The notes under the pieces: generated by a model
Seen by the model: the letters and a program-made list of their open reading frames with translations, nothing else
Told to the model about the DNA's origin: nothing
The model's database searches: none
Assembly: GCA_903904615.1 (NCBI GenBank)
Contig: CAIVDG010000208.1
Span: 1 to 9,532, forward strand
Reading direction: 5' to 3'
DNA from: an uncultured Acidimicrobiaceae bacterium
Lineage (GTDB): Bacteria; Actinomycetota; Acidimicrobiia; Acidimicrobiales; Ilumatobacteraceae
DNA: 9,532 nucleotides
Part shown: positions 1 through 6,270 of the stretch, one piece after another
How the letters are laid out: every line of letters starts with the position of its first letter
Position numbering within the stretch: position 1 is the stretch's first letter
Position numbers and translations under genes: made by a program

Positions 1-1377
1 GAGGCCTGCGTTGTCGGCAATGTGCTTGGCTGGAGCAACAAGTGCGTCGTACACCGTACGGGCGCCGGTTGCTTCGTCACCAGTGAGCGATTCCACAACC
101 TTCAGCACTGCTGGGCGGCTACGAAGAAGAGCGGTGCCGCCACCGGCGACAACTCCTTCTTCAATTGCTGCACGCGTTGCAGAAATTGCGTCTTCGATGC
201 GGTGCTTCTTTTCCTTCAGTTCAACTTCTGTTGCAGCGCCCACCTTGATGAGTGCAACGCCACCAGCAAGCTTGGCCAAACGCTCTTGAAGCTTCTCACG
301 GTCCCAATCGGAATCGGTGTTGTCGATTTCGGTCTTGATCTGGCTAATGCGGCCATTCACTTCGTTCTTGTCACCTGCGCCATCGACGATGGTGGTGTTG
401 TCCTTAGTGATAATGACGCGCTTTGCACGACCCAAAAGATCGAGTGTGACGTTCTCCAACTTCAAGCCAACTTCTTCGCTGATGACCTGGCCACCAGTAA
501 GAACTGCCATGTCTTGCAACATTGCCTTACGGCGGTCACCAAAACCTGGAGCCTTTACAGCAGTTGAGTTGAATGTTCCGCGAATCTTGTTGACCACCAA
601 AGTGGCAAGCGCTTCGCCTTCAACATCTTCAGCGATGATGAGAAGCGGACGGCCAGTCTTCATGACTGCTTCGAGCGCTGGCAACAAAGACTGCACAGAC
701 GAAACCTTCGACGAGTAGAACAAGATGTATGGCTCGTCGATGACAGCCTCTTGACGCTCTTGGTCGGTGACGAAGTATGGCGAGAGGTAACCCTTGTCGA
801 ACTGCATTCCTTCGGTGAACTCGAGTTCTGTTCCGAAAGTGTTGCTTTCTTCAACGGTAACAACGCCGTCTTTGCCCACCTTGTCGATGGCATCTGCAAT
901 GACTTGACCAATGCTTGCATCTGCAGCAGAGATAGTGGCAACGCTGGAGATGTCTCCCTTGTCGTCTACTTCTTTTGCTTGGCCCTTGATGGACTCAACA
1001 GCAGCTGCGACAGCCTTTTCGATACCGCGCTTCAAGCCCATTGGGTTTGCGCCAGCAGCAACATTGCGCATGCCTTGCTGAACAATTGCTTGTGCAAGAA
1101 CAGTTGCAGTAGTTGTTCCGTCACCGGCGACATCGTTTGTCTTGGTGGCAACTTCTTTCACCAACTGTGCACCCATGTTTTCGAATGGATCGTCGAGTTC
1201 GACTTCCTTCGCAATGGACACACCGTCGTTGGTGATTGTTGGTGCACCGAACTTCTTGTCGAGAACGACGTTGCGTCCCTTTGGTCCGAGCGTGACTTTG
1301 ACAGTGTCGGCAAGCTTGTTAACGCCTGCTTCTAACGCACGACGTGCTTCGTCGTGGAACTTCAATTGCTTAGCCAT
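1..1377 (-). CDS. groL: Chaperonin GroEL (Hsp60), 3'-truncated by window edge
   Basis: This is the 60-kDa chaperonin subunit, which forms double heptameric rings and folds proteins in the cytosol in ATP-driven cycles with GroES. The frame is open from ATG at 1377 to base 1, giving 459 residues; about 85-90 C-terminal residues are missing compared with the usual ~540-548. The N-terminus reads MAKQLKFHDEARRALEAGV. The nucleotide-binding motif KVTLGPKGRNV is at residues 27-37 and GDGTTTATV starts at residue 85, with the catalytic-type Asp at 86. The apical-domain segment LLIIAEDVEGEALATLVVN, the KAPGFGDRRKAML segment and the late EEGVVAGGGTALL motif are all present. The start is 7 bases after the groES stop. 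An AAGTAGGT-like Shine-Dalgarno (complement of 1383-1390) overlaps that stop, so the two are co-transcribed and probably coupled. Actinobacteria often carry a second groEL elsewhere. The C-terminal tail that would help separate GroEL1-type from GroEL2-type lies outside the window. Confidence 0.98.
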   Translation of the reverse strand, partial: MAKQLKFHDEARRALEAGVNKLADTVKVTLGPKGRNVVLDKKFGAPTITNDGVSIAKEVELDDPFENMGAQLVKEVATKTNDVAGDGTTTATVLAQAIVQQGMRNVAAGANPMGLKRGIEKAVAAAVESIKGQAKEVDDKGDISSVATISAADASIGQVIADAIDKVGKDGVVTVEESNTFGTELEFTEGMQFDKGYLSPYFVTDQERQEAVIDEPYILFYSSKVSSVQSLLPALEAVMKTGRPLLIIAEDVEGEALATLVVNKIRGTFNSTAVKAPGFGDRRKAMLQDMAVLTGGQVISEEVGLKLENVTLDLLGRAKRVIITKDNTTIVDGAGDKNEVNGRISQIKTEIDNTDSDWDREKLQERLAKLAGGVALIKVGAATEVELKEKKHRIEDAISATRAAIEEGVVAGGGTALLRSRPAVLKVVESLTGDEATGARTVYDALVAPAKHIADNAGL

Positions 1378-1384
1378 GAGTGAC

Positions 1385-1678
1385 CTACTTTGTTACTACT
1401 GCGAGCACGTCGCGGCTGGTGAGAATGAGAAGGTCATCTCCACCATGAGAAATTTCGGTTCCGCCGTACTTGCTGTACAACACAACGTCGCCCACTTTGA
1501 TGTCGAGTGGGAAGTGCTGGCCTTCGTCGTCGCTCCAGCGTCCGGGACCAACAGCGAGAACTGTTCCCTGCTGTGGCTTTTCTTTTGCGGTGTCTGGGAT
1601 GACGAGTCCGGATGCAGTGGTCTGCTCGGCTTCGCTGGGCTTGACCACGATGCGGTCGTCGAGTGGCTTCAGGTTCAT
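1385..1678 (-). CDS. groS: Co-chaperonin GroES (Hsp10)
   Basis: This is the heptameric lid that caps GroEL rings in the cytosol. At 97 residues it has the normal family length. The N-terminus MNLKPLDDRIVVKP is typical. The mobile loop that contacts GroEL spans about residues 16-34 and contains SGLVIPDTAKEKP. It is followed by the GTVLAVGPGRW strand region (38-48) and the C-terminal VGDVVLYSKYGGTEI block (62-76). The ATG at 1678 is well supported by the strongest Shine-Dalgarno in the window, GGAGG (complement of 1683-1687), 4 bases upstream of the start. It is the first gene of the heat-shock unit, with two CIRCE operators and a probable promoter upstream, so HrcA repression is expected. Confidence 0.98.
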   Translation of the reverse strand: MNLKPLDDRIVVKPSEAEQTTASGLVIPDTAKEKPQQGTVLAVGPGRWSDDEGQHFPLDIKVGDVVLYSKYGGTEISHGGDDLLILTSRDVLAVVTK

Positions 1679-1715
1679 GTTTCCTCCGAATAATCAGCGT
1701 TTCGCAGATGGAAAT

Positions 1716-1737
1716 CCGAGCCGGTTACCCGACTCGG
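1716..1737 (-). promoter_or_regulatory. Leader hairpin with GNRA-type loop in the groES 5' UTR
   Basis: Read on the minus strand, this 22-base segment is an inverted repeat with a 9-bp stem (CCGAGTCGG paired with CCGGCTCGG, including one T-G wobble) and a GTAA loop, which fits the stable GNRA tetraloop class. It lies about 28 bases upstream of the groES Shine-Dalgarno and downstream of the inferred transcription start, so it would sit in the mRNA leader. It could stabilise the message 5' end or modulate translation. It lacks a U-tract, so a simple intrinsic terminator is unlikely. The structure is seen in the sequence; the function is inferred. Confidence 0.5.
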
Positions 1738-1741
1738 GGGG

Positions 1742-1768
1742 TTAGCACTCAAGGAGTGCGATTGCTAA
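1742..1768. promoter_or_regulatory. CIRCE operator, proximal copy (HrcA binding site)
   Basis: The sequence is TTAGCACTC-N9-GATTGCTAA. It matches the CIRCE consensus TTAGCACTC-N9-GAGTGCTAA with one mismatch in the second arm and exactly the standard 9-base spacer. CIRCE is the operator of the heat-shock repressor HrcA and classically precedes groES-groEL. This copy ends 64 bases upstream of the groES start codon and abuts the proposed -10 box on its downstream side, so a bound repressor would cover the transcription start. hrcA itself is not in the window. Confidence 0.93.
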
Positions 1769-1797
1769 GGATACGGACCCTATGGCGGCGTTAGCAA
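1768..1797 (-). promoter_or_regulatory. Probable sigma70-type promoter of groES-groEL
   Basis: On the minus strand, TTGCTA (complement of 1792-1797) is a plausible -35 element. It is separated by 18 bases from TATCCT (complement of 1768-1773), a plausible actinobacterial -10 element. Transcription would start near 1760-1762, within the proximal CIRCE, giving a leader of about 80 bases. The distal CIRCE covers the -35 and the proximal one begins at the -10, an arrangement that makes sense for repression. The boxes are modest matches; the main support is their placement between two operators. Confidence 0.55.
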
Positions 1798-1817
1798 CCG
1801 GGACCAGCGAGTGCTAA
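1791..1817. promoter_or_regulatory. CIRCE operator, distal copy, overlapping the maf stop codon
   Basis: The sequence is TTAGCAACC-N9-GAGTGCTAA. The right arm is a perfect CIRCE half-site; the left arm has two mismatches; the spacer is exactly 9 bases. It lies 49 bp upstream of the proximal copy, measured start to start, and covers the proposed -35 box. The TAG stop of maf (complement of 1814-1816) lies within the perfect arm, so coding and operator sequence share bases. Paired CIRCE sites before groESL are known in actinobacteria. Confidence 0.85.
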
Positions 1818-2395
1818 CCGAGTACTGGCTCGTCGGGGGTGGCCCCGAGGCCCAGGAGTTGGGCGGTCTCTCGTAGGGGCAGGCCAATCACGTTGGATAA
1901 CGACCCCCGCACCCCTTCCACCAAGGTGCCCCCGAGGCCTTGCACGGCGTACGCCCCGGCTTTGCCCTGCCATTCCCCCGTGCCGATGTACCACTCCAGG
2001 GTCTCGTCGGTGACGGGGTGGAACGTAACGAGAGAGGTCACCACCAACGACTGTTCACGCCGAGAACCCCAACTGGCGGCAATTCCTGTGTGCACTCGGT
2101 GAGTTCGGGCGCTGAGTCTGCGCAACATGCGGCGCGCGTCGACCTCGTCGTCTGGCTTTCCAAAGATCTCGCCATCGAGGTCGATGGTGGTGTCAGCACC
2201 AAGAACGATGTCGTCGCACCATCTCTGCTGAGCCACTCTGGTCTTCTCACGAGCGAGACGTTCTACATACGCAATCGGATTCTCCCCGACTAATGGCGTT
2301 TCGTCTATGTCGGCAGGTTCGACACGTGGATCAATTCCGAGACGCCCAAGCAATTCAATTCTGCGAGGAGAACGTGACGCGAGAATAAGACCCAC
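1814..2395 (-). CDS. maf: Maf-family nucleoside triphosphate pyrophosphatase
   Basis: Maf proteins are cytosolic house-cleaning enzymes that hydrolyse non-canonical or methylated nucleoside triphosphates (some also dTTP/UTP) to monophosphate and pyrophosphate, and have been linked to septum control. The 193 residues fit the family. The signature LASRSPRRIELL is at residues 5-16, GADTT at 66-70 with the catalytic-type Asp68, GKP at 79-81, RTHRVHTG at 97-104, QGKAGAYAVQG at 143-153 and GSLSNVIGLPL at 164-174. The AGAY motif suggests the YhdE-like (dTTP/UTP) branch, but specificity is not certain. The start is GTG at 2395, 3 bases after the dus stop, and gives the canonical N-terminus without an upstream alternative. 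The stop lies inside a CIRCE operator. The 3' part is much more G+C-rich than its neighbours (about 60-73% in 60-base blocks between 1801 and 2160, against 50-53% at its 5' end and about 47% in a sampled dus block). Confidence 0.95.
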   Translation of the reverse strand: MGLILASRSPRRIELLGRLGIDPRVEPADIDETPLVGENPIAYVERLAREKTRVAQQRWCDDIVLGADTTIDLDGEIFGKPDDEVDARRMLRRLSARTHRVHTGIAASWGSRREQSLVVTSLVTFHPVTDETLEWYIGTGEWQGKAGAYAVQGLGGTLVEGVRGSLSNVIGLPLRETAQLLGLGATPDEPVLG

Positions 2396-2398
2396 TGT

Positions 2399-3535
2399 TT
2401 AGCCGCCACTTGGTGCAGTGTCATACGCGTCATCAGGAATTGTCATGTCGTCGCGATTGTCTAAGTAGCCCTCTGGCAAGACAACTTTGATGGGGCCATT
2501 GGTGTGACCACGCGCCAAACGTTCGCCACCTGGAACCAAACGAAGTGAATGATCGAGGCGTGCAGCAAGTTGTTCAAGATCTGCATAGGACGAAATAGTG
2601 GAGAACGCCCGCCGCACTTCTGACCCAACGGGATACCCCGTGAGATACCAACCGCAATGCTTGCGGAAGTTACGAATGCCAAAGTCGGGTCCCATGATTG
2701 CCATCAGACCTTCTGCGTGTTGCAACATCACATTCAAGACAAAGCCAAGTGTGGGAGATTCCTGAACAGCACGACCAGAGAATGCATCGGTGAGATCGCG
2801 GAATAACCAGGGCTTTCCTAAACACCCGCGACCAACAACAACACCGTCGCACCCCGTTTCTTCCATCATGCGAAGGGCATCAGATGCTTCCCAGATATCG
2901 CCGTTACCAAGAACGGGAATTGATGTCACTGCATTCTTTAGCTCTGCAATTCGTTCCCAATGTGCATGGCCGCCGTAGTGCTGTTCGGCAGTGCGGGCGT
3001 GAAGAGCAATCATTGCAATTCCTTCATCTTCGGCGGCTTTGCCGGTGTCGATGAATGTGGTGATGTTGTCGTTGATCCCTATGCGGAACTTGCAGGTAAT
3101 GGGAACACCAAATGGCTCTGCGGCTTGTACTGCAGCACGCATAATGGCGCGAGTGAGGTTGCGTTTCACCGGAACTGCTGCACCGCCACCTTTGCGTGTG
3201 ACCTTGTTGGCCGGGCAACCAAAATTCATGTCGATGTGATCGGCAATGTCTTGTTCGCACAATGCGCGTACTGCGCGGCCTACAAAGTCGGGGTCGCTTC
3301 CGTAAATTTGCAAACTGCGAAAATCTTCGTCATCTCCGAATGCCACCATTTTCTTGGTCTTTTCATTGCCGTGAACCAAGGCGGCAGCCATCACCATTTC
3401 GCTGACATAGATAAGGCCAGGTCCGAACTGGCGACACTGCGCACGAAACGGAATGTTGGTGACGCCAGCCATTGGTGCAAGAACAATGGGAAGCGGAAAC
3501 TCACGGCCCCGCAGAACGAGGGGAAGTCGGCTCAT
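2399..3535 (-). CDS. dusB: tRNA-dihydrouridine synthase, DusB/NifR3 type
   Basis: This FMN- and NADPH-dependent enzyme reduces uridine to dihydrouridine in the D-loop of tRNA. The start at ATG 3535 gives 378 residues. The FMN-binding strand VLAPMAGVTN is at about residues 18-27. The active-site motif DMNFGCPANKV (102-112) has the catalytic Cys at 107. KFRIG is at 149-153, the phosphate/FMN segment HARTAEQHYGG at 179-189, GNGDI at 210-214 and VGRGCLGKPW at 234-243. The C-terminal helical tRNA-binding domain follows, with a short acidic tail. The frame can be read up to 3652, but those 39 extra residues overlap tsaD and resemble no Dus N-terminus. ATG 3535 makes an ATGA overlap with the tsaD stop, as at neighbouring junctions. 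Assignment to the DusB branch rests on general similarity; the position modified in tRNA cannot be read from sequence. Confidence 0.93.
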   Translation of the reverse strand: MSRLPLVLRGREFPLPIVLAPMAGVTNIPFRAQCRQFGPGLIYVSEMVMAAALVHGNEKTKKMVAFGDDEDFRSLQIYGSDPDFVGRAVRALCEQDIADHIDMNFGCPANKVTRKGGGAAVPVKRNLTRAIMRAAVQAAEPFGVPITCKFRIGINDNITTFIDTGKAAEDEGIAMIALHARTAEQHYGGHAHWERIAELKNAVTSIPVLGNGDIWEASDALRMMEETGCDGVVVGRGCLGKPWLFRDLTDAFSGRAVQESPTLGFVLNVMLQHAEGLMAIMGPDFGIRNFRKHCGWYLTGYPVGSEVRRAFSTISSYADLEQLAARLDHSLRLVPGGERLARGHTNGPIKVVLPEGYLDNRDDMTIPDDAYDTAPSGG

Positions 3536-4551
3536 CGTGGAACGTCCGACAACTTCAGGTTCGGATACGCACCGCAGGATAAATCCATTGGGCCATCGGA
3601 TTTCAAACGGTGCCATGCAGCAGCTGCAATCATTGCTGCGTTGTCTGTGCACATCGCGCGGCTGGGAAGCGCCACACGGAAACCGGCCGCATTGCCGCGT
3701 TCGGTCATTTGCGCACGTAGTGCAGAGTTCGCCGACACGCCACCACCCAACACGATTCCTTTGGCTCCTACTTGTTGTGCAGCCTTAATGGTCTTTGCAC
3801 ACAACACATCGACAACAGCGGCTTGGAACGACGCTGCAATGTCGGTGTTTGACACAGTGGGATTCTTGCGTACGTAGTTGATGACCGAGGTCTTCAATCC
3901 GCTGAACGACACATCAAGACCGTCGTGCATCATGGCGCGCGGAAAATCAACAGCAGTGGGATTTCCATCAGCGGCAATCTGGTCAATGATGGGTCCACCC
4001 GGATACCCAAGCGTGAGGTAGCGCGCCACTTTGTCGTACGCCTCACCTGCCGCGTCATCGATAGTGCGTCCAAGAATTGTGTAGTCACCATGACCACGCA
4101 TCTCGATGACCATGGTGTGGCCACCAGACACCAGCAATACAACAAGTGGAAACTGCAGTGTGGGGTCGTCGAGCAAGCCCGCATACAAATGCGCTTCAAG
4201 GTGATTGATACCAATGAACGGCTTATCCCATACAAGAGACAATGCCTTTGCTGCCGATACGCCGACCAACAATGCGCCGATAAGACCCGGGCCAGCCGTG
4301 GCGGCAACGGCGTCAATGCGTTGGGGCAAGATGCCGGCTTCTTCAACAGCAGAATTCACCACCGGAATCAGCGCTTCCATGTGGGCACGGCTAGCAACTT
4401 CTGGCACTACACCACCAAATCGTGCATGAATATCAATTTGGCTACTGACGATGGATGACAACACATCGTTGCCGCCCATCACCACTGATGCAGCGGTCTC
4501 ATCACAACTTGTTTCGATTGCAAGAACAACGGTGGACTCATTCACGTTCAT
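3532..4551 (-). CDS. tsaD: tRNA N6-adenosine threonylcarbamoyltransferase TsaD
   Basis: TsaD (Kae1/YgjD/Gcp) transfers the threonylcarbamoyl group from threonylcarbamoyl-AMP to A37 of ANN-decoding tRNAs, working with TsaB and TsaE. The 339 residues are full length. Visible motifs are ETSCDETAAS (13-22), the ASKHA-fold GPGLIGALLVG (88-97), the metal-binding HLEAH (117-121), LVSGGHT (140-146), DDAAGEAYDKVAR (165-177), SFSGLKTSV (215-223), GGGVSAN (269-275) and MCTDNAAMIA (300-309) with its metal-binding Asp303. The ATG at 4551 makes an ATGA overlap with the rimI stop, and the gene ends in an ATGA overlap with dus, so translation is probably coupled at both ends. No key residue is missing. Confidence 0.97.
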   Translation of the reverse strand: MNVNESTVVLAIETSCDETAASVVMGGNDVLSSIVSSQIDIHARFGGVVPEVASRAHMEALIPVVNSAVEEAGILPQRIDAVAATAGPGLIGALLVGVSAAKALSLVWDKPFIGINHLEAHLYAGLLDDPTLQFPLVVLLVSGGHTMVIEMRGHGDYTILGRTIDDAAGEAYDKVARYLTLGYPGGPIIDQIAADGNPTAVDFPRAMMHDGLDVSFSGLKTSVINYVRKNPTVSNTDIAASFQAAVVDVLCAKTIKAAQQVGAKGIVLGGGVSANSALRAQMTERGNAAGFRVALPSRAMCTDNAAMIAAAAWHRLKSDGPMDLSCGAYPNLKLSDVPR

Positions 4552-5078
4552 ACAGGCCTGCGTGATTCAATAAGGCGAAGCCGTTCCATGAACTCTTCCG
4601 TATCCACACCGTGTGCCCACATAATGATGGCATCGTCGGTGTTCTCGTAATAGCGCTTCCGAACACCTGCAGGAACAAAACCGAAACGTCGGTAGAGATT
4701 CTGTGCTGCAGTATTGGTGTGGCGCACTTCAAGTGTCATTGCTTCACATCCGCGTTCGTGCGACAAAATGGCTAAGTCGAGCATCATCTCGGTTGCAACA
4801 CCTCGCCCTTGCCATTCAGGGTCCACGGCAATGTTGGTGACATGTGCGTCGTTGCCAGAGAACATCAAACCGGCGTACCCCACCATGACATCGTCCACAT
4901 AGGCCACCATGTAATAGCGAGACCCGTTGCGCATTTCGGCTAGTTCGCTGATGAAAGTTCGATGAGTCCACGGACGCGGATACACCTGCTCTTCAATCTG
5001 AAGCACGCGACGAAGGTGACGACGACGCATGACCTCGGTGGTGAGTGCGTTGATGGGGCGCTCACGCATGAAACTCAT
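4548..5078 (-). CDS. rimI: GNAT N-acetyltransferase RimI
   Basis: RimI is a GCN5-related acetyltransferase that in E. coli acetylates the N-terminus of ribosomal protein S18. Actinobacterial homologues beside tsaB and tsaD may accept other substrates. In the 176 residues, IEEQVYPRPW (28-37) matches the usual RimI 'iE...yp.pW' block. The acetyl-CoA motif is VDPEWQGRGVATEMM (85-99), containing QGRGVA. EVRHTNTAAQNLYRRFGF (117-134) and the YY pair at 143-144 complete the fold. A tail of about 20 residues after MWAHG extends beyond the core. ATG 5078 makes an ATGA overlap with the tsaB stop and is preceded by GAGGG at a suitable distance. Internal Met codons at residues 4 and 17 are alternatives but would lose this overlap. 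Confidence 0.95.
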   Translation of the reverse strand: MSFMRERPINALTTEVMRRRHLRRVLQIEEQVYPRPWTHRTFISELAEMRNGSRYYMVAYVDDVMVGYAGLMFSGNDAHVTNIAVDPEWQGRGVATEMMLDLAILSHERGCEAMTLEVRHTNTAAQNLYRRFGFVPAGVRKRYYENTDDAIIMWAHGVDTEEFMERLRLIESRRPV

Positions 5079-5779
5079 CGCGCGCCCTCACGTGTCTTCC
5101 AGTTGATCTCGGCATCAGGCGCACGTAGGTACATGGGCTCTACAGCATGTGGCGCAACACCACGGTCGTCAATGAGTGCAGCAGTCCCTAACGACACCAC
5201 TGCTGTGGCCGATGGAAACTGCGTCTCTCCACCAAGCACACGAACCCACGGGTTCGCACTAAAGGTCTCTTCGTAACGGGTGATTCCAGTTCCCACGCAC
5301 ACCACGTCTTCTGCGCGGTCGGCAAGATGAATGGCCATATCTTCTGGCGACGAAACGACTGGCTCGGTGATTCGTTGAGGTTCTTGACCGTTGCCACTCA
5401 TTCGATATAACGCCCAGTACACCTCTCCCCTGCGCGCGTCGAGTGCTGCAGCAACTGTGGTGTCTTCCGTGTTGGCGTTGAGAGCAAGTGCATCCAAGCT
5501 GCACACCGGAACAACGGGAATGTCGAGCGCCCATGCAAGTGATTGAGCCGTCGCAATACCCACGCGCATGCCAGTAAAGAGCCCCGGGCCGATATCTACT
5601 GCAACAGCAGAAATGTCAGACATGGTTGCCTCGGCTTGCCGAACCACGAAGTGAATCATGGGCGTGAGTGATTCCGCATGTCGACGATCGCTTGCCACTA
5701 GAGCATGAGCACGAATTCCGCGATGGTCGCCGAGTGCCACCCCAACATGTTCAACAGACGTTTCAATTCCGAGAATCAC
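5075..5779 (-). CDS. tsaB: t6A complex scaffold protein TsaB, start reassigned to GTG
   Basis: TsaB (YeaZ) is an inactive TsaD paralogue that dimerises with TsaD and is required for t6A37 synthesis. From GTG 5779 the protein has 234 residues and begins MILGIETSVEHVGVALGD, the usual TsaB N-terminus. GPGLFTGMRVGIA (64-76) is the family GPGSFTG-type motif with Leu in place of Ser. ALDARRGEVYWALY (112-125) is the classic DARRGEVY block, and the C-terminal region contains EPMYLRAPDA. An upstream in-frame TTG at 5794 would add five residues (MARQF). I prefer the GTG because it is preceded by GAGG with a 6-base spacer and makes a GTGA overlap with the tsaE stop, matching the adjacent junctions. It ends in an ATGA overlap with rimI. 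Confidence 0.95.
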   Translation of the reverse strand: MILGIETSVEHVGVALGDHRGIRAHALVASDRRHAESLTPMIHFVVRQAEATMSDISAVAVDIGPGLFTGMRVGIATAQSLAWALDIPVVPVCSLDALALNANTEDTTVAAALDARRGEVYWALYRMSGNGQEPQRITEPVVSSPEDMAIHLADRAEDVVCVGTGITRYEETFSANPWVRVLGGETQFPSATAVVSLGTAALIDDRGVAPHAVEPMYLRAPDAEINWKTREGAR

Positions 5780-6270
5780 GAATTGCCTCGCCAACTACGG
5801 ACTGATTCCTTCAAGCGTTCCCAACGTGAATCCCAGCCGTGACCATCAACGCTGATGGTGATGTGACGCACATCGTCGTTGTCATCGTCGTGTGCTAACT
5901 CAACAGTTAACACTTCGCCGAAAACATCGCCCGCGACGTCTCCCCATTCCACCAAAGCCACAGCTCCGAGGTCGGCTTGTTCGCGAAGACCAAGGTCTGC
6001 AACTTCTGCCATGGTCTGTAATCGATAAAGATCGGCATGCAACAAAGGAACTTTTCCAGAGGTGTAGGAATGCACCAACGTAAACGTGGGAGAAGACACA
6101 TGGTCGTCTTCGCTTACTCCTAATGCGCGCGCAAACCCAAGAGTGAAAGCGGTCTTACCGGCTCCCATCTCGCCAGCCAGAACAATGATGTCGCGGGGAC
6201 GAACAAGTGACGCAACAGCACCGGCAATTGCGTGAGTGTCTTCAACAGATGACGACTCGCAGAAGATCAC
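5776..6270 (-). CDS. tsaE: t6A ATPase TsaE, start reassigned to GTG
   Basis: TsaE (YjeE) is the small P-loop ATPase that binds the TsaB-TsaD complex and resets it for multi-turnover t6A synthesis. From GTG 6270 it has 164 residues, close to the family norm. The Walker A motif GEMGAGKT is at residues 33-40. SSPTFTLVHSY (59-69), HADLYRL (78-84) and ALVEWG (105-110) are the other hallmark motifs. The frame stays open upstream to 6429, but that extension lies on the end of alr, is rich in Arg, Cys and Trp, and is not TsaE-like. GTG 6270 has GGAG 6 bases upstream and makes a GTGA overlap with the alr stop. A run of Asp and Asn at about 128-133 (DDDNDD) lies in the divergent C-terminal part. Confidence 0.95.
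   Translation of the reverse strand: MIFCESSSVEDTHAIAGAVASLVRPRDIIVLAGEMGAGKTAFTLGFARALGVSEDDHVSSPTFTLVHSYTSGKVPLLHADLYRLQTMAEVADLGLREQADLGAVALVEWGDVAGDVFGEVLTVELAHDDDNDDVRHITISVDGHGWDSRWERLKESVRSWRGNS

Noticed and set aside
22..1335. Long plus-strand open frames over groEL (22-567 and 751-1335)
   Set aside because: They are complementary-register shadows of groEL, whose protein sequence is unmistakable over the whole stretch.
1716..1740. Intrinsic terminator after maf
   Set aside because: The hairpin lacks a following T-tract on the minus strand and lies downstream of the inferred groES promoter, so a leader structure is more likely.
3536..3652. N-terminal extension of dus to 3652
   Set aside because: The extra 39 residues lie over tsaD in another frame and do not look like a Dus N-terminus; ATG 3535 fits the ATGA pattern and the family.
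2960..3877. A 305-codon open frame on the plus strand, antisense to dus and tsaD
   Set aside because: It is exactly in register with dus codons, so it only reflects avoidance of TTA, CTA and TCA codons there. It crosses the dus/tsaD junction, is rich in Cys and low-complexity stretches, and resembles no protein. Both opposing genes are certain.
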